From: JASLBX01 sp036373915
GTDB taxonomy: Bacteria; Actinomycetota; Actinomycetes; Jiangellales; Jiangellaceae
Length of the DNA: 64,000 bases
NCBI GenBank assembly: GCA_036373915.1
Contig: DASUUU010000044.1
Location: 96,412 to 160,411, forward strand
Direction of reading: 5' to 3'
In this document: in pieces, positions 16,138 to 25,187 of the stretch
How positions within the stretch are numbered: position 1 is the first letter of the stretch
Layout: each line of letters opens with the position of its first letter
Made by a program: the position numbers and the translations under genes
Notes under the pieces: model-generated
The model's input: only the letters and a program-made list of their open reading frames with translations
Databases searched by the model: none
Told to the model about the DNA's origin: nothing

Positions 16138-17130
16138 GTGAGCCGAGACCCCAGCGACGACGACGAGGTCCTCGATCTCGCAGATTCAACGGCGGACGGG
16201 CCGAACAGCTCGGTCCGCGTACTCCCACGGCTCGATCTGGGTGAGATCACTAGCGACGGCCCGGCCACCGGCGCCTTGCCCCGCCGGCCATCCTGGCAAC
16301 TCTGGCTGGTCGCCATCCTGGCATTCTGCCTGGGGGCGGCCGGTGGCGGGTACGCATTGAGCCTGCGTACCCAGACCGCCGACGAGGCCGAGCAGGCAGC
16401 CGAAGCGGACATCGTCGTCGGCAATGTGATCGGACGAATAGACCTGGCGTCACAGGTTCAGCACCTTGGCGTGCTGATGTTCAACAACGGCCCCCGCGAT
16501 ATCGAGGTACTCAACGCACATCCGCCCGGCTGGGCGACCCATAGCGCGCGCCCGACGCTCATTCCGAGCTCAGAATGGGCGTCGGTGCGAATATCCGTCC
16601 AGCCGATCTGTGACTCTCCCGCCCCGACCGAGCTCACCGTACAGGTCCGTACCGAATCCGGCGACAGAACCGTCACCGCTGCCCTCCCGCCGGGCGGCAA
16701 CATGCTCGACGAAGCTCACGACCAGGCGTGCGGAGCCGATCCGGGCCTGCGCTACGCAATCAACGCGGGGCGGGTGAGCGTGCTCGATTCGACCGAACCG
16801 GACACCCTGCTCATGCAGGTCGTACTACGGCTCTCCGTCCCCGCTACGGAGCTTTCGGTCACGGCCGTCAACGCCTCCGCAAGCGGGTTCCTCGCGACCG
16901 CGACCAACCTGCCCGTCACGTTCCGCTCCGACCGGCTCTCGCCTGGCCTGCTCGAGCTGTCCTGGCGGGTCACGTCGTGTGCGGCGACCGCCATGCTCAG
17001 CGACATCGCGCCGCAGCTGACCGTGATGTTGCCGGATGAGACGACGTACCGCACGCACGTCGTCCTGCCGGGACAGGCCGTCGCGGTACTCGCTCGGTTC
17101 GCCCAGAACCAGTGCGCAGGGGAAACGTAA
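16138..17130 (+). CDS. Membrane-anchored four-cysteine protein, paralogue 1 of 3
   Basis: The family is not recognised. The 330-aa protein has an acidic cytoplasmic N-terminus (DDDEVLDLADS), one membrane helix (about 57-77, WLVAILAFCLGAAGGGYAL) and a long outer part made of two beta-rich halves. Each half ends in a Cys pair: PIC and QACG in the first, TSC and NQC in the second. FNNGPRDIEVLNAHPPGW and TNLPV recur in the next gene. GTG 16138 follows AGGGGAGGAA. It is first of three tandem paralogues between the HAD gene and acs. An extracytoplasmic Ig-like fold with disulfides is inferred. Confidence 0.8.
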   Translation: MSRDPSDDDEVLDLADSTADGPNSSVRVLPRLDLGEITSDGPATGALPRRPSWQLWLVAILAFCLGAAGGGYALSLRTQTADEAEQAAEADIVVGNVIGRIDLASQVQHLGVLMFNNGPRDIEVLNAHPPGWATHSARPTLIPSSEWASVRISVQPICDSPAPTELTVQVRTESGDRTVTAALPPGGNMLDEAHDQACGADPGLRYAINAGRVSVLDSTEPDTLLMQVVLRLSVPATELSVTAVNASASGFLATATNLPVTFRSDRLSPGLLELSWRVTSCAATAMLSDIAPQLTVMLPDETTYRTHVVLPGQAVAVLARFAQNQCAGET

Positions 17131-17310
17131 AGATATTGCCGAAGGGCTTTCCTTGGCTCATCACATGACTTACAAAGTAGGTAGGCCGAAAGGCCATGCA
17201 CGGCAGCTGGGCACCCACGCGGCGACCAACCCATGTACGGGCAGTCGTCTCCGGGGCAGCCGGGGCGACAGAATGCTGCACGCCTGGTAACCCAGTGTGA
17301 CGTGCCAGCG

Positions 17311-17343
17311 ACGGCGCCCCCGTTGAGAGTTATGGGGCGCCGT
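17311..17343. terminator. Hairpin between paralogues 1 and 2
   Basis: ACGGCGCCCC (17311-17320) and GGGGCGCCGT (17334-17343) pair perfectly around a 13-nt loop in the gap between the first two four-cysteine genes. It may end transcription of paralogue 1, with a new start for paralogues 2 and 3, which overlap each other. No T-tract is present. Confidence 0.45.
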
Positions 17344-17401
17344 TCGCATGAGCCGGTTGCGATCCCATCCCCGCTCCATCGCCGCACCCGGGCGTGTCAC
17401 G

Positions 17402-18400
17402 ATGGGAAGCACAGTGGAAGATCAGCACGAGGACGGTGCGTACGAGATCCTCGACCTACGCCCGCTTGGCAGGCAGCAAGCCGGGGATGGCGTTTCGCGC
17501 GCCCAAACTGACGAGACCGGGCCGGCGGACGTTGTAGACCTCGGCGAAACCGCGGGTTCCCACCCTCCGGCGCCCGTAACCCCGCCGCCCCGGTGGCATC
17601 GTTGGGCGATCATGGCCGGCGTGTTGCTCGCCGGGATCGCCGTCGGCGGCTACGGGTGGCACGCGAGAACCGAAGCTGTCCACGCCGCGAGGGTCGAGGT
17701 CTTCGGAGTTGATCTCCGTGGGCAGGTCGATCGCGAGGACGAGCAGTCCCGGTTCTTCGCGCAGATCCAGAACTCCGGGCCGCGCGATGTGACGATCATC
17801 GATATGCGTTTCCCGGGCGAACCCGACCCGGCGGGCGACGAGATCCGCGAGGTGACAGTGCCCGCCGGCGGCACGCAGGTCGTCGCGACCCGCGGCACGA
17901 TCGACTGTGAGTCCGGCATACCAGAGAACCTGGAGGCAGAGGTCCGCACCGAAGCCGGCGTCACATCGGTTCCGGTGCCTCTCGCGCCGGCGACGACGCT
18001 GAGACTGTCCTTCACGCCCCTATGCGGACAGTGGGACGAGCAGTTCGATGAGCCTGGGGCCTACCTGTTCAGTAACTCGCTGCAGACGGTGATCGGTTCG
18101 CCGGTACACCACATGGTCGTCGGCATGGACCACTGGCTCGGCAGAGTCGAGGTCACCGACGTGGCGGTGGACGCGCCCGGTTTCGCGGCAGCGCCGACCA
18201 ATCTGCCCGTCGTGATCGGCAGAGGCCGCCCCGTATCGCTCGAACTCGACTGGACCGTGACCGATTGCGCGGCCACCCACGAGCTTGTAACAGTCGACGT
18301 CGACGTCGCCTACGCCGATCGACCATCCACCACAACCACGCTGCCCTACTCGTCCATCCTGGAGTTGGCCCGGTTCGCCGTCTCGGAGTGCGGGTCGTGA
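17402..18400 (+). CDS. Membrane-anchored four-cysteine protein, paralogue 2 of 3
   Basis: It has the same architecture as the gene before it: an acidic N-terminus with EILDLRPL, one membrane helix (AIMAGVLLAGIAVGGYGW) and two outer beta-rich halves. Shared signatures are QNSGPRDVTIIDMRFPGE, PTNLPV, LDWTVTDC and LARFAVSEC. The four cysteines (IDC, LCG, TDC, SEC) align with those of paralogue 1. The start is uncertain: ATG 17402, GTG 17414 (with GGGAAG upstream) and ATG 17348 are in frame. I favour 17402. Its stop overlaps the start of paralogue 3 (GTGA), so the two are coupled. Confidence 0.78.
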   Translation: MGSTVEDQHEDGAYEILDLRPLGRQQAGDGVSRAQTDETGPADVVDLGETAGSHPPAPVTPPPRWHRWAIMAGVLLAGIAVGGYGWHARTEAVHAARVEVFGVDLRGQVDREDEQSRFFAQIQNSGPRDVTIIDMRFPGEPDPAGDEIREVTVPAGGTQVVATRGTIDCESGIPENLEAEVRTEAGVTSVPVPLAPATTLRLSFTPLCGQWDEQFDEPGAYLFSNSLQTVIGSPVHHMVVGMDHWLGRVEVTDVAVDAPGFAAAPTNLPVVIGRGRPVSLELDWTVTDCAATHELVTVDVDVAYADRPSTTTTLPYSSILELARFAVSECGS

Positions 18401-19200
18401 CCGCGCCGCGCTCCACGACTCTGGCGGCACTGTTCGTCGCGGGTACGATCGCCGGCGCTGGTGGCGTGGCGCTGGCGTCCAGCGCGGCGGGCTCGCCTCC
18501 CAGCCTCGCTACCGGGCCGCTGTTGAGCAGCGACTACGAGCTGTCCGCCGAAGGCTTGGTGACCCTGGCGGTCGACGTGTTCAATTCGAGCGAGCAGGAT
18601 GTTCCCGTCGTCGTCAAGTCCGTCGCCGGATGGCAGGTGTCCGGGAGTGAACCTGACAGCGAGGTTCTCCCGGCACGTACCTGGACCCGACTAGAGATCA
18701 CCACCATGCCCGACTGTGATGCGGTAATCACCGAAGTAATGACGCTCGATGCCGGCTCGTACTCGCTCGACGTGCCACTCGAACACGGCATCCCTCAGAT
18801 GCTGCGTCGTTTGCATGACGAGTTCTGTGGGCTGGACCCTTACGTCTTCGCCACCATGGAGGTCGCGTCGGCTACCGCCGACGACCAAGGCCTTGGCATG
18901 AGTCTACGACTTCTCGGGCACGGGCGAGAGCCGCTGGGCGATTTGCAGATCACCGACACACGGCCGAGCTTGTCAGGCAGCACCTTTCGCGTGACGAACC
19001 TGCCGGTGACGCTGGCCGTCGAGGGGTCGACCATGCTGGATGCCCACTGGACGGTCGACGACTGCACGGTGGCACTGCAGGCCATCGTCCGTCCGGCCGT
19101 CACCTTCGTCACCGAGGAGAGGGTCGTCATCGAGGCTCCGCTCGATGATCGCGGTGTCGCCCTGCTCGCCCGGTACATAGCGAACGTATGCACGCCGTAG
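18397..19200 (+). CDS. Membrane-anchored four-cysteine protein, paralogue 3 of 3
   Basis: This 267-aa member lacks the acidic cytoplasmic leader; it starts directly with a signal-anchor (TTLAALFVAGTIAGAGGVALA, helix about 7-26). The two outer halves keep the four cysteines (PDC, EFCG, DDC, NVC) and the landmarks FNSSEQDV, VTNLPV, HWTVDDC and LLARYIANVC. GTG 18397 overlaps the previous stop by 4 nt. Signal peptide cleavage after ALASS is possible, so this one may be secreted rather than anchored. No known domain is seen. Confidence 0.78.
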   Translation: MTAPRSTTLAALFVAGTIAGAGGVALASSAAGSPPSLATGPLLSSDYELSAEGLVTLAVDVFNSSEQDVPVVVKSVAGWQVSGSEPDSEVLPARTWTRLEITTMPDCDAVITEVMTLDAGSYSLDVPLEHGIPQMLRRLHDEFCGLDPYVFATMEVASATADDQGLGMSLRLLGHGREPLGDLQITDTRPSLSGSTFRVTNLPVTLAVEGSTMLDAHWTVDDCTVALQAIVRPAVTFVTEERVVIEAPLDDRGVALLARYIANVCTP

Positions 19201-19211
19201 GGCAAGCCCAC

Positions 19212-19931
19212 TCAGCTCAGCGACCGGCAGATCGCGATCCCTTCCTCGGCACCGCGTGCGTACGCCTCGCAACAGTGCCGAACCCAGGCACCCACCCCCT
19301 CGGGCGTGCCTTCGGCGTACGCCTCGAGAAGCGGCGCATACGCCCGCGCGAGTTCGGCATGTCCCGCTTCCGGGACGCTCACCGCCTTGGTATCCACACC
19401 GCGGGCGACCAGCACGACTCGCTCGGCGACCCGCGCGGTGACTCCGTCGGCGACACCGAACGGCGCTATCGTGGCAAGCTCACCGTGGACCAGCGCCGCT
19501 ACCACGACCGAGGGCGCCGCCGTGGTAGCCACGGCAAGGCGCAGCAACTGGTCGAATCTGGCCGTGTCGATGCCGTCGCGCGGCCGCCCGAGCGTCTCCC
19601 CGTTGGCGCGATCCCTGGCGGCCAGCAGGTGAATACGCGCGAGTGCCTGACCAGGTGCCCTGCTCCACACGCCGGCTAGGGACGGCACTTCAGCCGTCGC
19701 CCGCAGTGAACCCTGGACAACCGGATCGCCCAGGTCATCGCCGTTCGCCCCGGCAAGCTCTGCCGACGAGCGAGCGCCGCGTACCGCGGACTCCGCCGCC
19801 ACGCGGGCAGCGTTGGTCCGGATGGCCGGCTGACTCAACAGGGCGTCGATGGCATCGCGCGCGTGAGCAGCGGCGACACCCACGCCGGATAACGCGGCGA
19901 CGGCCGAGAACGGGTCACTGGCCTGGGACAC
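19212..19931 (-). CDS. Conserved actinobacterial protein (Rv3662c-like)
   Basis: The 239-aa Ala-rich, largely helical protein has conserved segments LAGVWSRAPGQALARIHLLA, RFDQLLRLAVATTAAPSVVVAALVHGELATIAPF and GVDTKAVSVPEAGH. Homologues at this position next to acs are often loosely annotated as oxidoreductases, but no nucleotide-binding motif is visible. No membrane segment is evident. It is convergent with the third four-cysteine gene, with only 11 bp between the stops, and divergent from acs. The function is unknown. Confidence 0.8.
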   Translation of the reverse strand: MSQASDPFSAVAALSGVGVAAAHARDAIDALLSQPAIRTNAARVAAESAVRGARSSAELAGANGDDLGDPVVQGSLRATAEVPSLAGVWSRAPGQALARIHLLAARDRANGETLGRPRDGIDTARFDQLLRLAVATTAAPSVVVAALVHGELATIAPFGVADGVTARVAERVVLVARGVDTKAVSVPEAGHAELARAYAPLLEAYAEGTPEGVGAWVRHCCEAYARGAEEGIAICRSLS

Positions 19932-20036
19932 AGCGACCGACGATAGCCGCCGTCTTAGAGTAAGCGGACCCCCCTTGCTGACTCACAGCAGGTAATGGTG
20001 AGGTATGCCTACAAAGCCGAGAGACTGGAGTACGAC

Positions 20037-22004
20037 GTGAGCAGTGAAGCCCTGTCCAATCTCCTGCACGAGGACCGGCGTTTCCCGCCGTCCGACGAGT
20101 TCGCCGGGCAAGCCAACGTCACGGCTCGGGAATACGACGATGCCGATGCCGACCGGCTGGCGTTCTGGGCTCGCCAGGCTCGCGAGCTGATCACCTGGGA
20201 CCGCGAGTCGGACGAGGTGCTCGACTGGTCGAACCCGCCGTTCGCAAAGTGGTTCGTCGGTGGCACGTTGAACGCCGCATACAACTGCGTCGACCGCCAT
20301 GTCGAGGCCGGCCACGGCGACCAGGTCGCGATCTATTGGGAGGGTGAGCCCGGGGACACCCGGACCATCACCTACGCCGACCTCCAGAGCGAAGTTGCGA
20401 GGGCGGCGAACGCTCTTACCGAACTTGGCGTGCAGAAGGGCGACCGGGTCGCCATCTACATGCCGATGATCCCGGAGACGGCGATCGCGATGCTCGCGTG
20501 CGCCCGGATCGGAGCGCCGCATTCGGTCGTCTTCGGCGGCTTCTCTTCCGATGCGCTGAAGGGCCGGATCCTCGACGCCGACGCCCGGGTGGTCATCACC
20601 TCGGACGGCGGCTACCGCCGTGGTTCGGCGAACGCGCTCAAGCCGGCGGTCGACTCAGCCGTCGCCGAGTGCCCCAACGTGCACACGGTTCTCGTCGTCC
20701 GGCGGACCGGCCAGGACATCGACTGGACCGAAGGGCGTGACCGCTGGTGGCACGAACTGGTGGACACGCAAAGCGACCAGCACACCTACGAACCGCATGA
20801 CTCCGAACACCCGCTGTACATCCTTTACACGTCCGGGACGACGGCCAAGCCGAAGGGCATCCTGCACACCACCGGGGGCTACCTCACCCAGGTCGCGTAC
20901 ACCCACCGCAACGTCTTCGACCTCAAACCCGATACCGATGTCTTCTGGTGCTCTGCGGACATCGGTTGGGTGACCGGCCACAGCTACATCGTGTACGGGC
21001 CGCTGGCGAACCGAGCCACCTCCGTGATGTACGAAGGCACGCCGGACACCCCGCACAAGGGACGCTGGTGGGAGATCGTGGCCAAGTACGGGGTGACGAT
21101 CTTCTACACCGCCCCTACGGCGATCCGGACGTTCATGAAGTGGGGCGACGAGTTCCCGGCCGCCCACGACCTGTCGTCGCTGCGGCTGCTCGGCACCGTC
21201 GGCGAGCCGATCAACCCCGAGGCATGGATCTGGTACCGCAAGAACATCGGCGGTGACCGCACTCCGGTCGTCGACACCTGGTGGCAGACCGAAACCGGTG
21301 GCATCATGATCAGCCCGCTGCCCGGCGTGACCACCACCAAACCGGGTTCGGCCATGACCCCACTTCCAGGCATAAACGCCGACGTGGTCGACGACACCGG
21401 CGAGTCCGTACCCAAGGGTGGCGGTGGCTACCTCGTTCTGACCGAGCCGTGGCCGGCGATGTTGCGCACTATCTGGGGCGACCCGGAGCGCTACAAGGAC
21501 ACCTACTGGTCCAGGTTCGCCGACAGGGGCTACTACTTCGCCGGTGACGGCGCCAAGAAGGACGAGGACGGCGACATCTGGCTGCTCGGCCGGGTCGACG
21601 ATGTGATGAACGTCTCCGGGCACCGGATCTCGACGACCGAGGTCGAGTCTGCTCTCGTGTCGCATGAGAAGGTGGCCGAGGCGGCGGTGGTCGGCGCGAC
21701 CGACCCGACAACCGGTCAAGGCATCGTGGCGTTCGTCATCTTGCGCGCCGAGGCCGGCGACGGCGGCGACGGCATTGCCAAGGAACTGCGGGATCACGTC
21801 GCCAAGGAGATCGGCCCGATTGCCAAGCCGCGACAGATCATGGTGGTGCCGGAACTGCCGAAGACCCGGTCCGGCAAGATCATGCGGCGGCTGCTGCGCG
21901 ACGTCGCCGAGAACCGCGCGCTGGGCGATGTGACCACACTGGCCGACCCGACCGTGATGAACCTGATCGGCGAGGGACTGGCGAAGGGCCGCACCGAAGA
22001 CTGA
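20037..22004 (+). CDS. acs: Acetyl-CoA synthetase
   Basis: The enzyme makes acetyl-CoA from acetate, ATP and CoA through an acetyl-adenylate. The adenylation motifs are intact: YTSGTTAKPKG (A3), WWQTETGG (A5), GYYFAGDGAKKDEDG and GRVDDVMNVSGHRIS (A8 hinge). The C-terminal PKTRSGKIMRR contains the lysine that protein acetyltransferases modify in this family, suggesting post-translational control. I use GTG 20037, preceded by CTGGAG, giving 655 aa, close to the usual 650. An in-frame ATG at 19995 would add 14 residues. It is the counterpart of Rv3667. Confidence 0.96.
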   Translation: MSSEALSNLLHEDRRFPPSDEFAGQANVTAREYDDADADRLAFWARQARELITWDRESDEVLDWSNPPFAKWFVGGTLNAAYNCVDRHVEAGHGDQVAIYWEGEPGDTRTITYADLQSEVARAANALTELGVQKGDRVAIYMPMIPETAIAMLACARIGAPHSVVFGGFSSDALKGRILDADARVVITSDGGYRRGSANALKPAVDSAVAECPNVHTVLVVRRTGQDIDWTEGRDRWWHELVDTQSDQHTYEPHDSEHPLYILYTSGTTAKPKGILHTTGGYLTQVAYTHRNVFDLKPDTDVFWCSADIGWVTGHSYIVYGPLANRATSVMYEGTPDTPHKGRWWEIVAKYGVTIFYTAPTAIRTFMKWGDEFPAAHDLSSLRLLGTVGEPINPEAWIWYRKNIGGDRTPVVDTWWQTETGGIMISPLPGVTTTKPGSAMTPLPGINADVVDDTGESVPKGGGGYLVLTEPWPAMLRTIWGDPERYKDTYWSRFADRGYYFAGDGAKKDEDGDIWLLGRVDDVMNVSGHRISTTEVESALVSHEKVAEAAVVGATDPTTGQGIVAFVILRAEAGDGGDGIAKELRDHVAKEIGPIAKPRQIMVVPELPKTRSGKIMRRLLRDVAENRALGDVTTLADPTVMNLIGEGLAKGRTED

Positions 22005-22006
22005 CC

Positions 22007-22034
22007 CCGTTCGATCACGTTCGGCAGACGGCGC
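22007..22034. repeat. Dispersed GATCACGTTCGGCAG repeat next to the acs stop
   Basis: CCGTTCGATCACGTTCGGCAG begins 3 nt after the acs stop, in the gap between convergent genes. The 15-nt core at 22013-22027 recurs with one mismatch after crp (35412-35426) and, inverted, twice at 44325-44375. It is a short family of intergenic repeats found beside 3' ends in this window. Confidence 0.65.
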
Positions 22035-22046
22035 GACGGTGAGTCC

Positions 22047-22949
22047 TCAGCCGCCCGTCGCCTGTGAGTCGGTCGTGCCTGCCGACGAGTCCTCAGCGCT
22101 GTCGGCGGGCGGTTCGGTGGGTTCAGACGTCGGCGACTCGGTTGGGCTCGGGCTTGGGGTCTCCGGATCGGATGGCTCCTCGACGTCCGGCGCTTCCTCG
22201 GCCGGCGGGACGCCCTGTTCGCCATCGGGTGGGTCGGTCACGGCTGGCGACGGTGTGGTGGGCTCGGGCGTGGGCACCGGTTGTCCCGGCGCGTCGACGT
22301 CGTCGGGATCCGTGTCGCTCGGGTCCGACGAGTTCCCGCCGTCGACGATCAGCTCGCCCAAGGTGGTGCGGCCGCCGCCGGACAGGCTCGATCCAGAGAC
22401 CGACTCGATACCTGTGATCAACACGAATGCCAGAACGAACGAACCTATCGCGCCGGCCGCGACGAACAAGACGCGGGCCCTCGTCCACCGGGTGGGGTTC
22501 GAGTCGCCAGCTGGCTCGGTGGCCGGCGCATCGGAATCAGCGTCCGTCCGGTCGGTCGCGTCGGTAAGGCCAGTCGAGTCCGTCCGGCCGGTCGCATCGG
22601 TGGCCGACGGCCCGGCCGGGTCACCGAGCTGCTGCTGACTTGTTGCGGCCGGCTCTGATAACTCACCGGTGTCGGCAGTGCGCGGGAGTTCAACGGTCTC
22701 CCCTACCGGGCCGGTGGGAGACCATACGATCGTCCTCGCCTTCGACCAGGCGGCCATCTGCCGGGTCCGTTCGAGCGACCGGACGTAGACATCGGTGCCG
22801 ATCGTGCTGAACAGGCTGATGACCCCGACCCCTATGACGGTCCCGTAGACGCCGAGCCGGGAGGCGAGGAACGCGCCGGTAACGGCGGCGAGCGAAGAAG
22901 CCAGTAGATGGGCAGGGCGTAGTCGGGGGGTTTGTTCTGGATCAGCCAT
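22047..22949 (-). CDS. Membrane protein with Pro/Thr/Glu-rich C-terminal tail
   Basis: No family is recognised. The 300-aa product has an N-terminal hairpin of hydrophobic segments (HLLASSLAAVTGAFLA and TVIGVGVISLFSTIGTDVYV, about 13-55), a Ser/Thr/Asp-rich cytoplasmic linker, a third helix (VLFVAAGAIGSFVLAFVLI, about 160-180) and a tail of about 110 residues dominated by Pro, Thr, Ser, Glu and Asp (PSPSPTESPTSEPTEPP). The tail is probably outside and could span the cell wall. It is divergent from the antiporter operon and convergent with acs. Confidence 0.72.
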   Translation of the reverse strand: MADPEQTPRLRPAHLLASSLAAVTGAFLASRLGVYGTVIGVGVISLFSTIGTDVYVRSLERTRQMAAWSKARTIVWSPTGPVGETVELPRTADTGELSEPAATSQQQLGDPAGPSATDATGRTDSTGLTDATDRTDADSDAPATEPAGDSNPTRWTRARVLFVAAGAIGSFVLAFVLITGIESVSGSSLSGGGRTTLGELIVDGGNSSDPSDTDPDDVDAPGQPVPTPEPTTPSPAVTDPPDGEQGVPPAEEAPDVEEPSDPETPSPSPTESPTSEPTEPPADSAEDSSAGTTDSQATGG

Positions 22950-23159
22950 TGACTCGTAACGATCGGATGTGGGCCAGCCTTACCATCAACGTGTTTGGTC
23001 ACGATCTCGTTCCGCTCGCGTCCCGACTGTGAGCACTTTCACGGTGGAGGCTCGACTAGGTTGCTCCAACGGACCACTCATGCCCGCGAGATGGATGGGT
23101 GGGCAGGTCCTCCTCCGCCCGCAGGTACCCTACTGACCCAACCGAGGATGGGAGGACGA

Positions 23160-23630
23160 ATGCCAAATGCAGCCGGCCTCGTAGCGGTCATGGCCGCGTT
23201 CTGGCTCGTCCTCTCCGGGCACTACACAGTGCTGCTGCTCACCTTCGGCGCCGCCTCGGTCGCTCTCGTCGTGTGGATCTCGCAGCGAATGGAGATCGTC
23301 GACGAGGAGCAGCCGATCCGCCTCACTCTGAGCCTGCCGCGTTACGTGGCGTGGCTCGGGGTTCAGATACTCGTTGCGGCGGTGCGGGTCGCCCGGCTGA
23401 TCTGGTCGCGTCGGCCCGCGTTGCGTCCGAGCGTGGGACACGTGCCTGCCGAAGGCATGTCCCACCTCGCACAGACGATCTACGCCAACTCGATCACCCT
23501 GACGCCGGGCACGCTGTCGATGACGGTCGACGATGAGAACGTCGAGGTCCACAGCCTCCAACCGGCCGGCCTGGACGATCTGCGCCGCGGCGCCATGCTG
23601 GGCCGCGTACGCAGGCTGGAGTCACGCTGA
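23160..23630 (+). CDS. mnhE: Mrp/Mnh cation antiporter subunit E
   Basis: The 156-aa protein is the MnhE/MrpE subunit: two N-terminal helices (ending LLLTFGAASVALVVWIS), then the conserved cytoplasmic half with AQTIYANSITLTPGTLSMTVDD and a C-terminal VHSL. It is a membrane subunit of the multi-protein Na+(Li+)/H+ antiporter. ATG 23160 follows GGGAGG; upstream ATG 23148 contains that site and is less likely. It is the first gene of a nine-gene operon in which every junction overlaps. Confidence 0.93.
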   Translation: MPNAAGLVAVMAAFWLVLSGHYTVLLLTFGAASVALVVWISQRMEIVDEEQPIRLTLSLPRYVAWLGVQILVAAVRVARLIWSRRPALRPSVGHVPAEGMSHLAQTIYANSITLTPGTLSMTVDDENVEVHSLQPAGLDDLRRGAMLGRVRRLESR

Positions 23631-23884
23631 TGTTGACCGCGGCTCTGGTGGCCATCCTGGTCACGATGGTGCTGGCGCTCGCGCGGGCCGTGGTCGGTCG
23701 GAGCCTCTACGACCGCATCCTGGCGATAAACATGTTCGGTACCAAGACCGTGCTGTTCATCGCAGTCGTCGGCTTCCTCACCGGACGGCCGAACTTCCTC
23801 GATGTCGCGCTCGTCTACGCCCTGATCAACTTTGTCAGCACGGTCGCTGTGCTACGCCTGAGCCACTACCGCGAGGCGATGTGA
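23630..23884 (+). CDS. mnhF: Mrp/Mnh cation antiporter subunit F
   Basis: This 84-aa three-helix protein contains the MrpF signature GRSLYDRILAINMFGTKTV followed by DVALVYALINFVSTVAVLR. It is a small membrane subunit required for assembly and activity of Mrp complexes. It overlaps mnhE by one base (TGATG) and mnhG by four (GTGA). Confidence 0.93.
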   Translation: MLTAALVAILVTMVLALARAVVGRSLYDRILAINMFGTKTVLFIAVVGFLTGRPNFLDVALVYALINFVSTVAVLRLSHYREAM

Positions 23885-24198
23885 CCGCCCTCGACGCAAC
23901 GAGCAGCGTGCTGTTGCTCGCAGGTAGCCTGTTCGCCCTGACCGGCGGCGTCGGCCTGCTGCGCTTTCCCGACTTTTACACGAGAACGCACGCGGCCGGC
24001 TTGATGGACTCCGCCGGAGCGGTTCTCATCCTGCTCGGACTTCTGCTGCGGACTTCCGACCTGGGCGTCGGGGTCCGGCTACTGCTCATCGCGGCCTTCC
24101 TGCTCATCACCGGGCCGACCGCCACCCATGCTCTCGCCCACGCGGCGCGCAATGACGGCGTACGGGTGTGGGCCGAGCGGGAGGACAAGCAGCGATGA
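23881..24198 (+). CDS. mnhG: Mrp/Mnh cation antiporter subunit G
   Basis: The 105-aa protein has three hydrophobic helices and the MrpG hallmark GGVGLLRFPDFYTRTHAAG followed by LLLIAAFLLITGPTATHALAHAA. It begins at GTG 23881 overlapping the mnhF stop; longer frames upstream run through mnhE/F and are not used. Its own TGA overlaps the next ATG. Confidence 0.93.
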   Translation: MTALDATSSVLLLAGSLFALTGGVGLLRFPDFYTRTHAAGLMDSAGAVLILLGLLLRTSDLGVGVRLLLIAAFLLITGPTATHALAHAARNDGVRVWAEREDKQR

Positions 24199-25187
24199 CC
24201 ACCTTCGACCTGGCCGAGGCGGTCCTGCTCGGCATTCTGCTCGTAACGGCGCTCGCCATCACCAGGGCACGTAGGCTGTTCGTCGCAGCGATGCTGGGCG
24301 GCTTGTTCAGCCTGGTCACCGCGAGCCTGTTCGTCCTGCTCGACGCCGTGGACGTGGCCTTCACCGAGGCGGCCGTCGGCGCCGGTATCAGCACGGTGCT
24401 GTTCATCACGGCGTTGGCGCTGACGAACTCGCGGGAGGCGACGACACCACGCCGACGGGTCATTCCCGCCGGGCTGGTCGCGATCCTGGCGACGGCGGGG
24501 CTCATCTATGCGAGCCTCGATCTTCCCGGCGTGGGCGACCCGAACAGTCCGGTACAGACCCACCCGGTCACCGACATCTACCTTGAGGAGTCCCAACAAG
24601 ACCTGCACGTTCCCAACACCGTCACCGGCGTGCTCGCGAGCTACCGGGGTTACGACACTCTGGGCGAGGTCGTCGTGATCTTCACCGCCGGCATCGGTGT
24701 GCTGTTGCTGCTGCTGGGGCCGCGGCGGCCGGCGGACGAAACGAGAGACCGCGCATACCTGCAAGCCGAGTACCTCGTTCTGCGCGTCGTCAGCAAGACA
24801 CTTATGCCGTTCATCCTGCTCTTCGCGCTGTACGTGCTGCTGCACGGGGAGTACGGCCCGGGCGGCGGCTTCCAGGCCGGCGTGATCTTCGCTGCCGGCT
24901 TCATCCTGTACACGCTGATGTTCGGCCTTGCCGCCGTCCAGCGGGTGCTCCCGATGCGGACTCTCGTGGTGCTCGTGGCCGTCGGAGTGCTGATCTACGC
25001 AGGTGTGGGCGTGGCGACCATGGCGCTCGGCGGCGAGTTCCTCGACTACAACGAGTTCAATCCCCGCAACCCGTCCGGCGGACAGCTGGCGGGAATCCTG
25101 CTGATCGAAGTCGGAGTCGGTGTCACGGTCGCCGCAGTGATGACCGCCATGTTCTACTCCCTCGTCCGCCGGGGAGTCAGGCGATGA
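24195..25187 (+). CDS. mnhB: Fused antiporter subunit: MbhD/DUF4040 + MbhE-like + MnhB domains
   Basis: This 330-aa membrane protein joins three modules that form the C-terminal part of classical MrpA plus MrpB. Residues 1-75 match DUF4040/MbhD (TRARRLFVAAMLGGLFSLVTASLFVLLDAVDVAFTEAAVG in outline). The middle (90-185) resembles MbhE, with YRGYDTLGEVVVIFTAGIGVL. The C-terminal 190-330 is MnhB, with HGEYGPGGGFQAGVIFAAGFILY. Separating these modules from the large antiporter domain is typical of Mbh-type and some actinobacterial Mrp operons. Overlaps of 4 nt couple it to mnhG and mnhC. Confidence 0.88.
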   Translation: MTTFDLAEAVLLGILLVTALAITRARRLFVAAMLGGLFSLVTASLFVLLDAVDVAFTEAAVGAGISTVLFITALALTNSREATTPRRRVIPAGLVAILATAGLIYASLDLPGVGDPNSPVQTHPVTDIYLEESQQDLHVPNTVTGVLASYRGYDTLGEVVVIFTAGIGVLLLLLGPRRPADETRDRAYLQAEYLVLRVVSKTLMPFILLFALYVLLHGEYGPGGGFQAGVIFAAGFILYTLMFGLAAVQRVLPMRTLVVLVAVGVLIYAGVGVATMALGGEFLDYNEFNPRNPSGGQLAGILLIEVGVGVTVAAVMTAMFYSLVRRGVRR

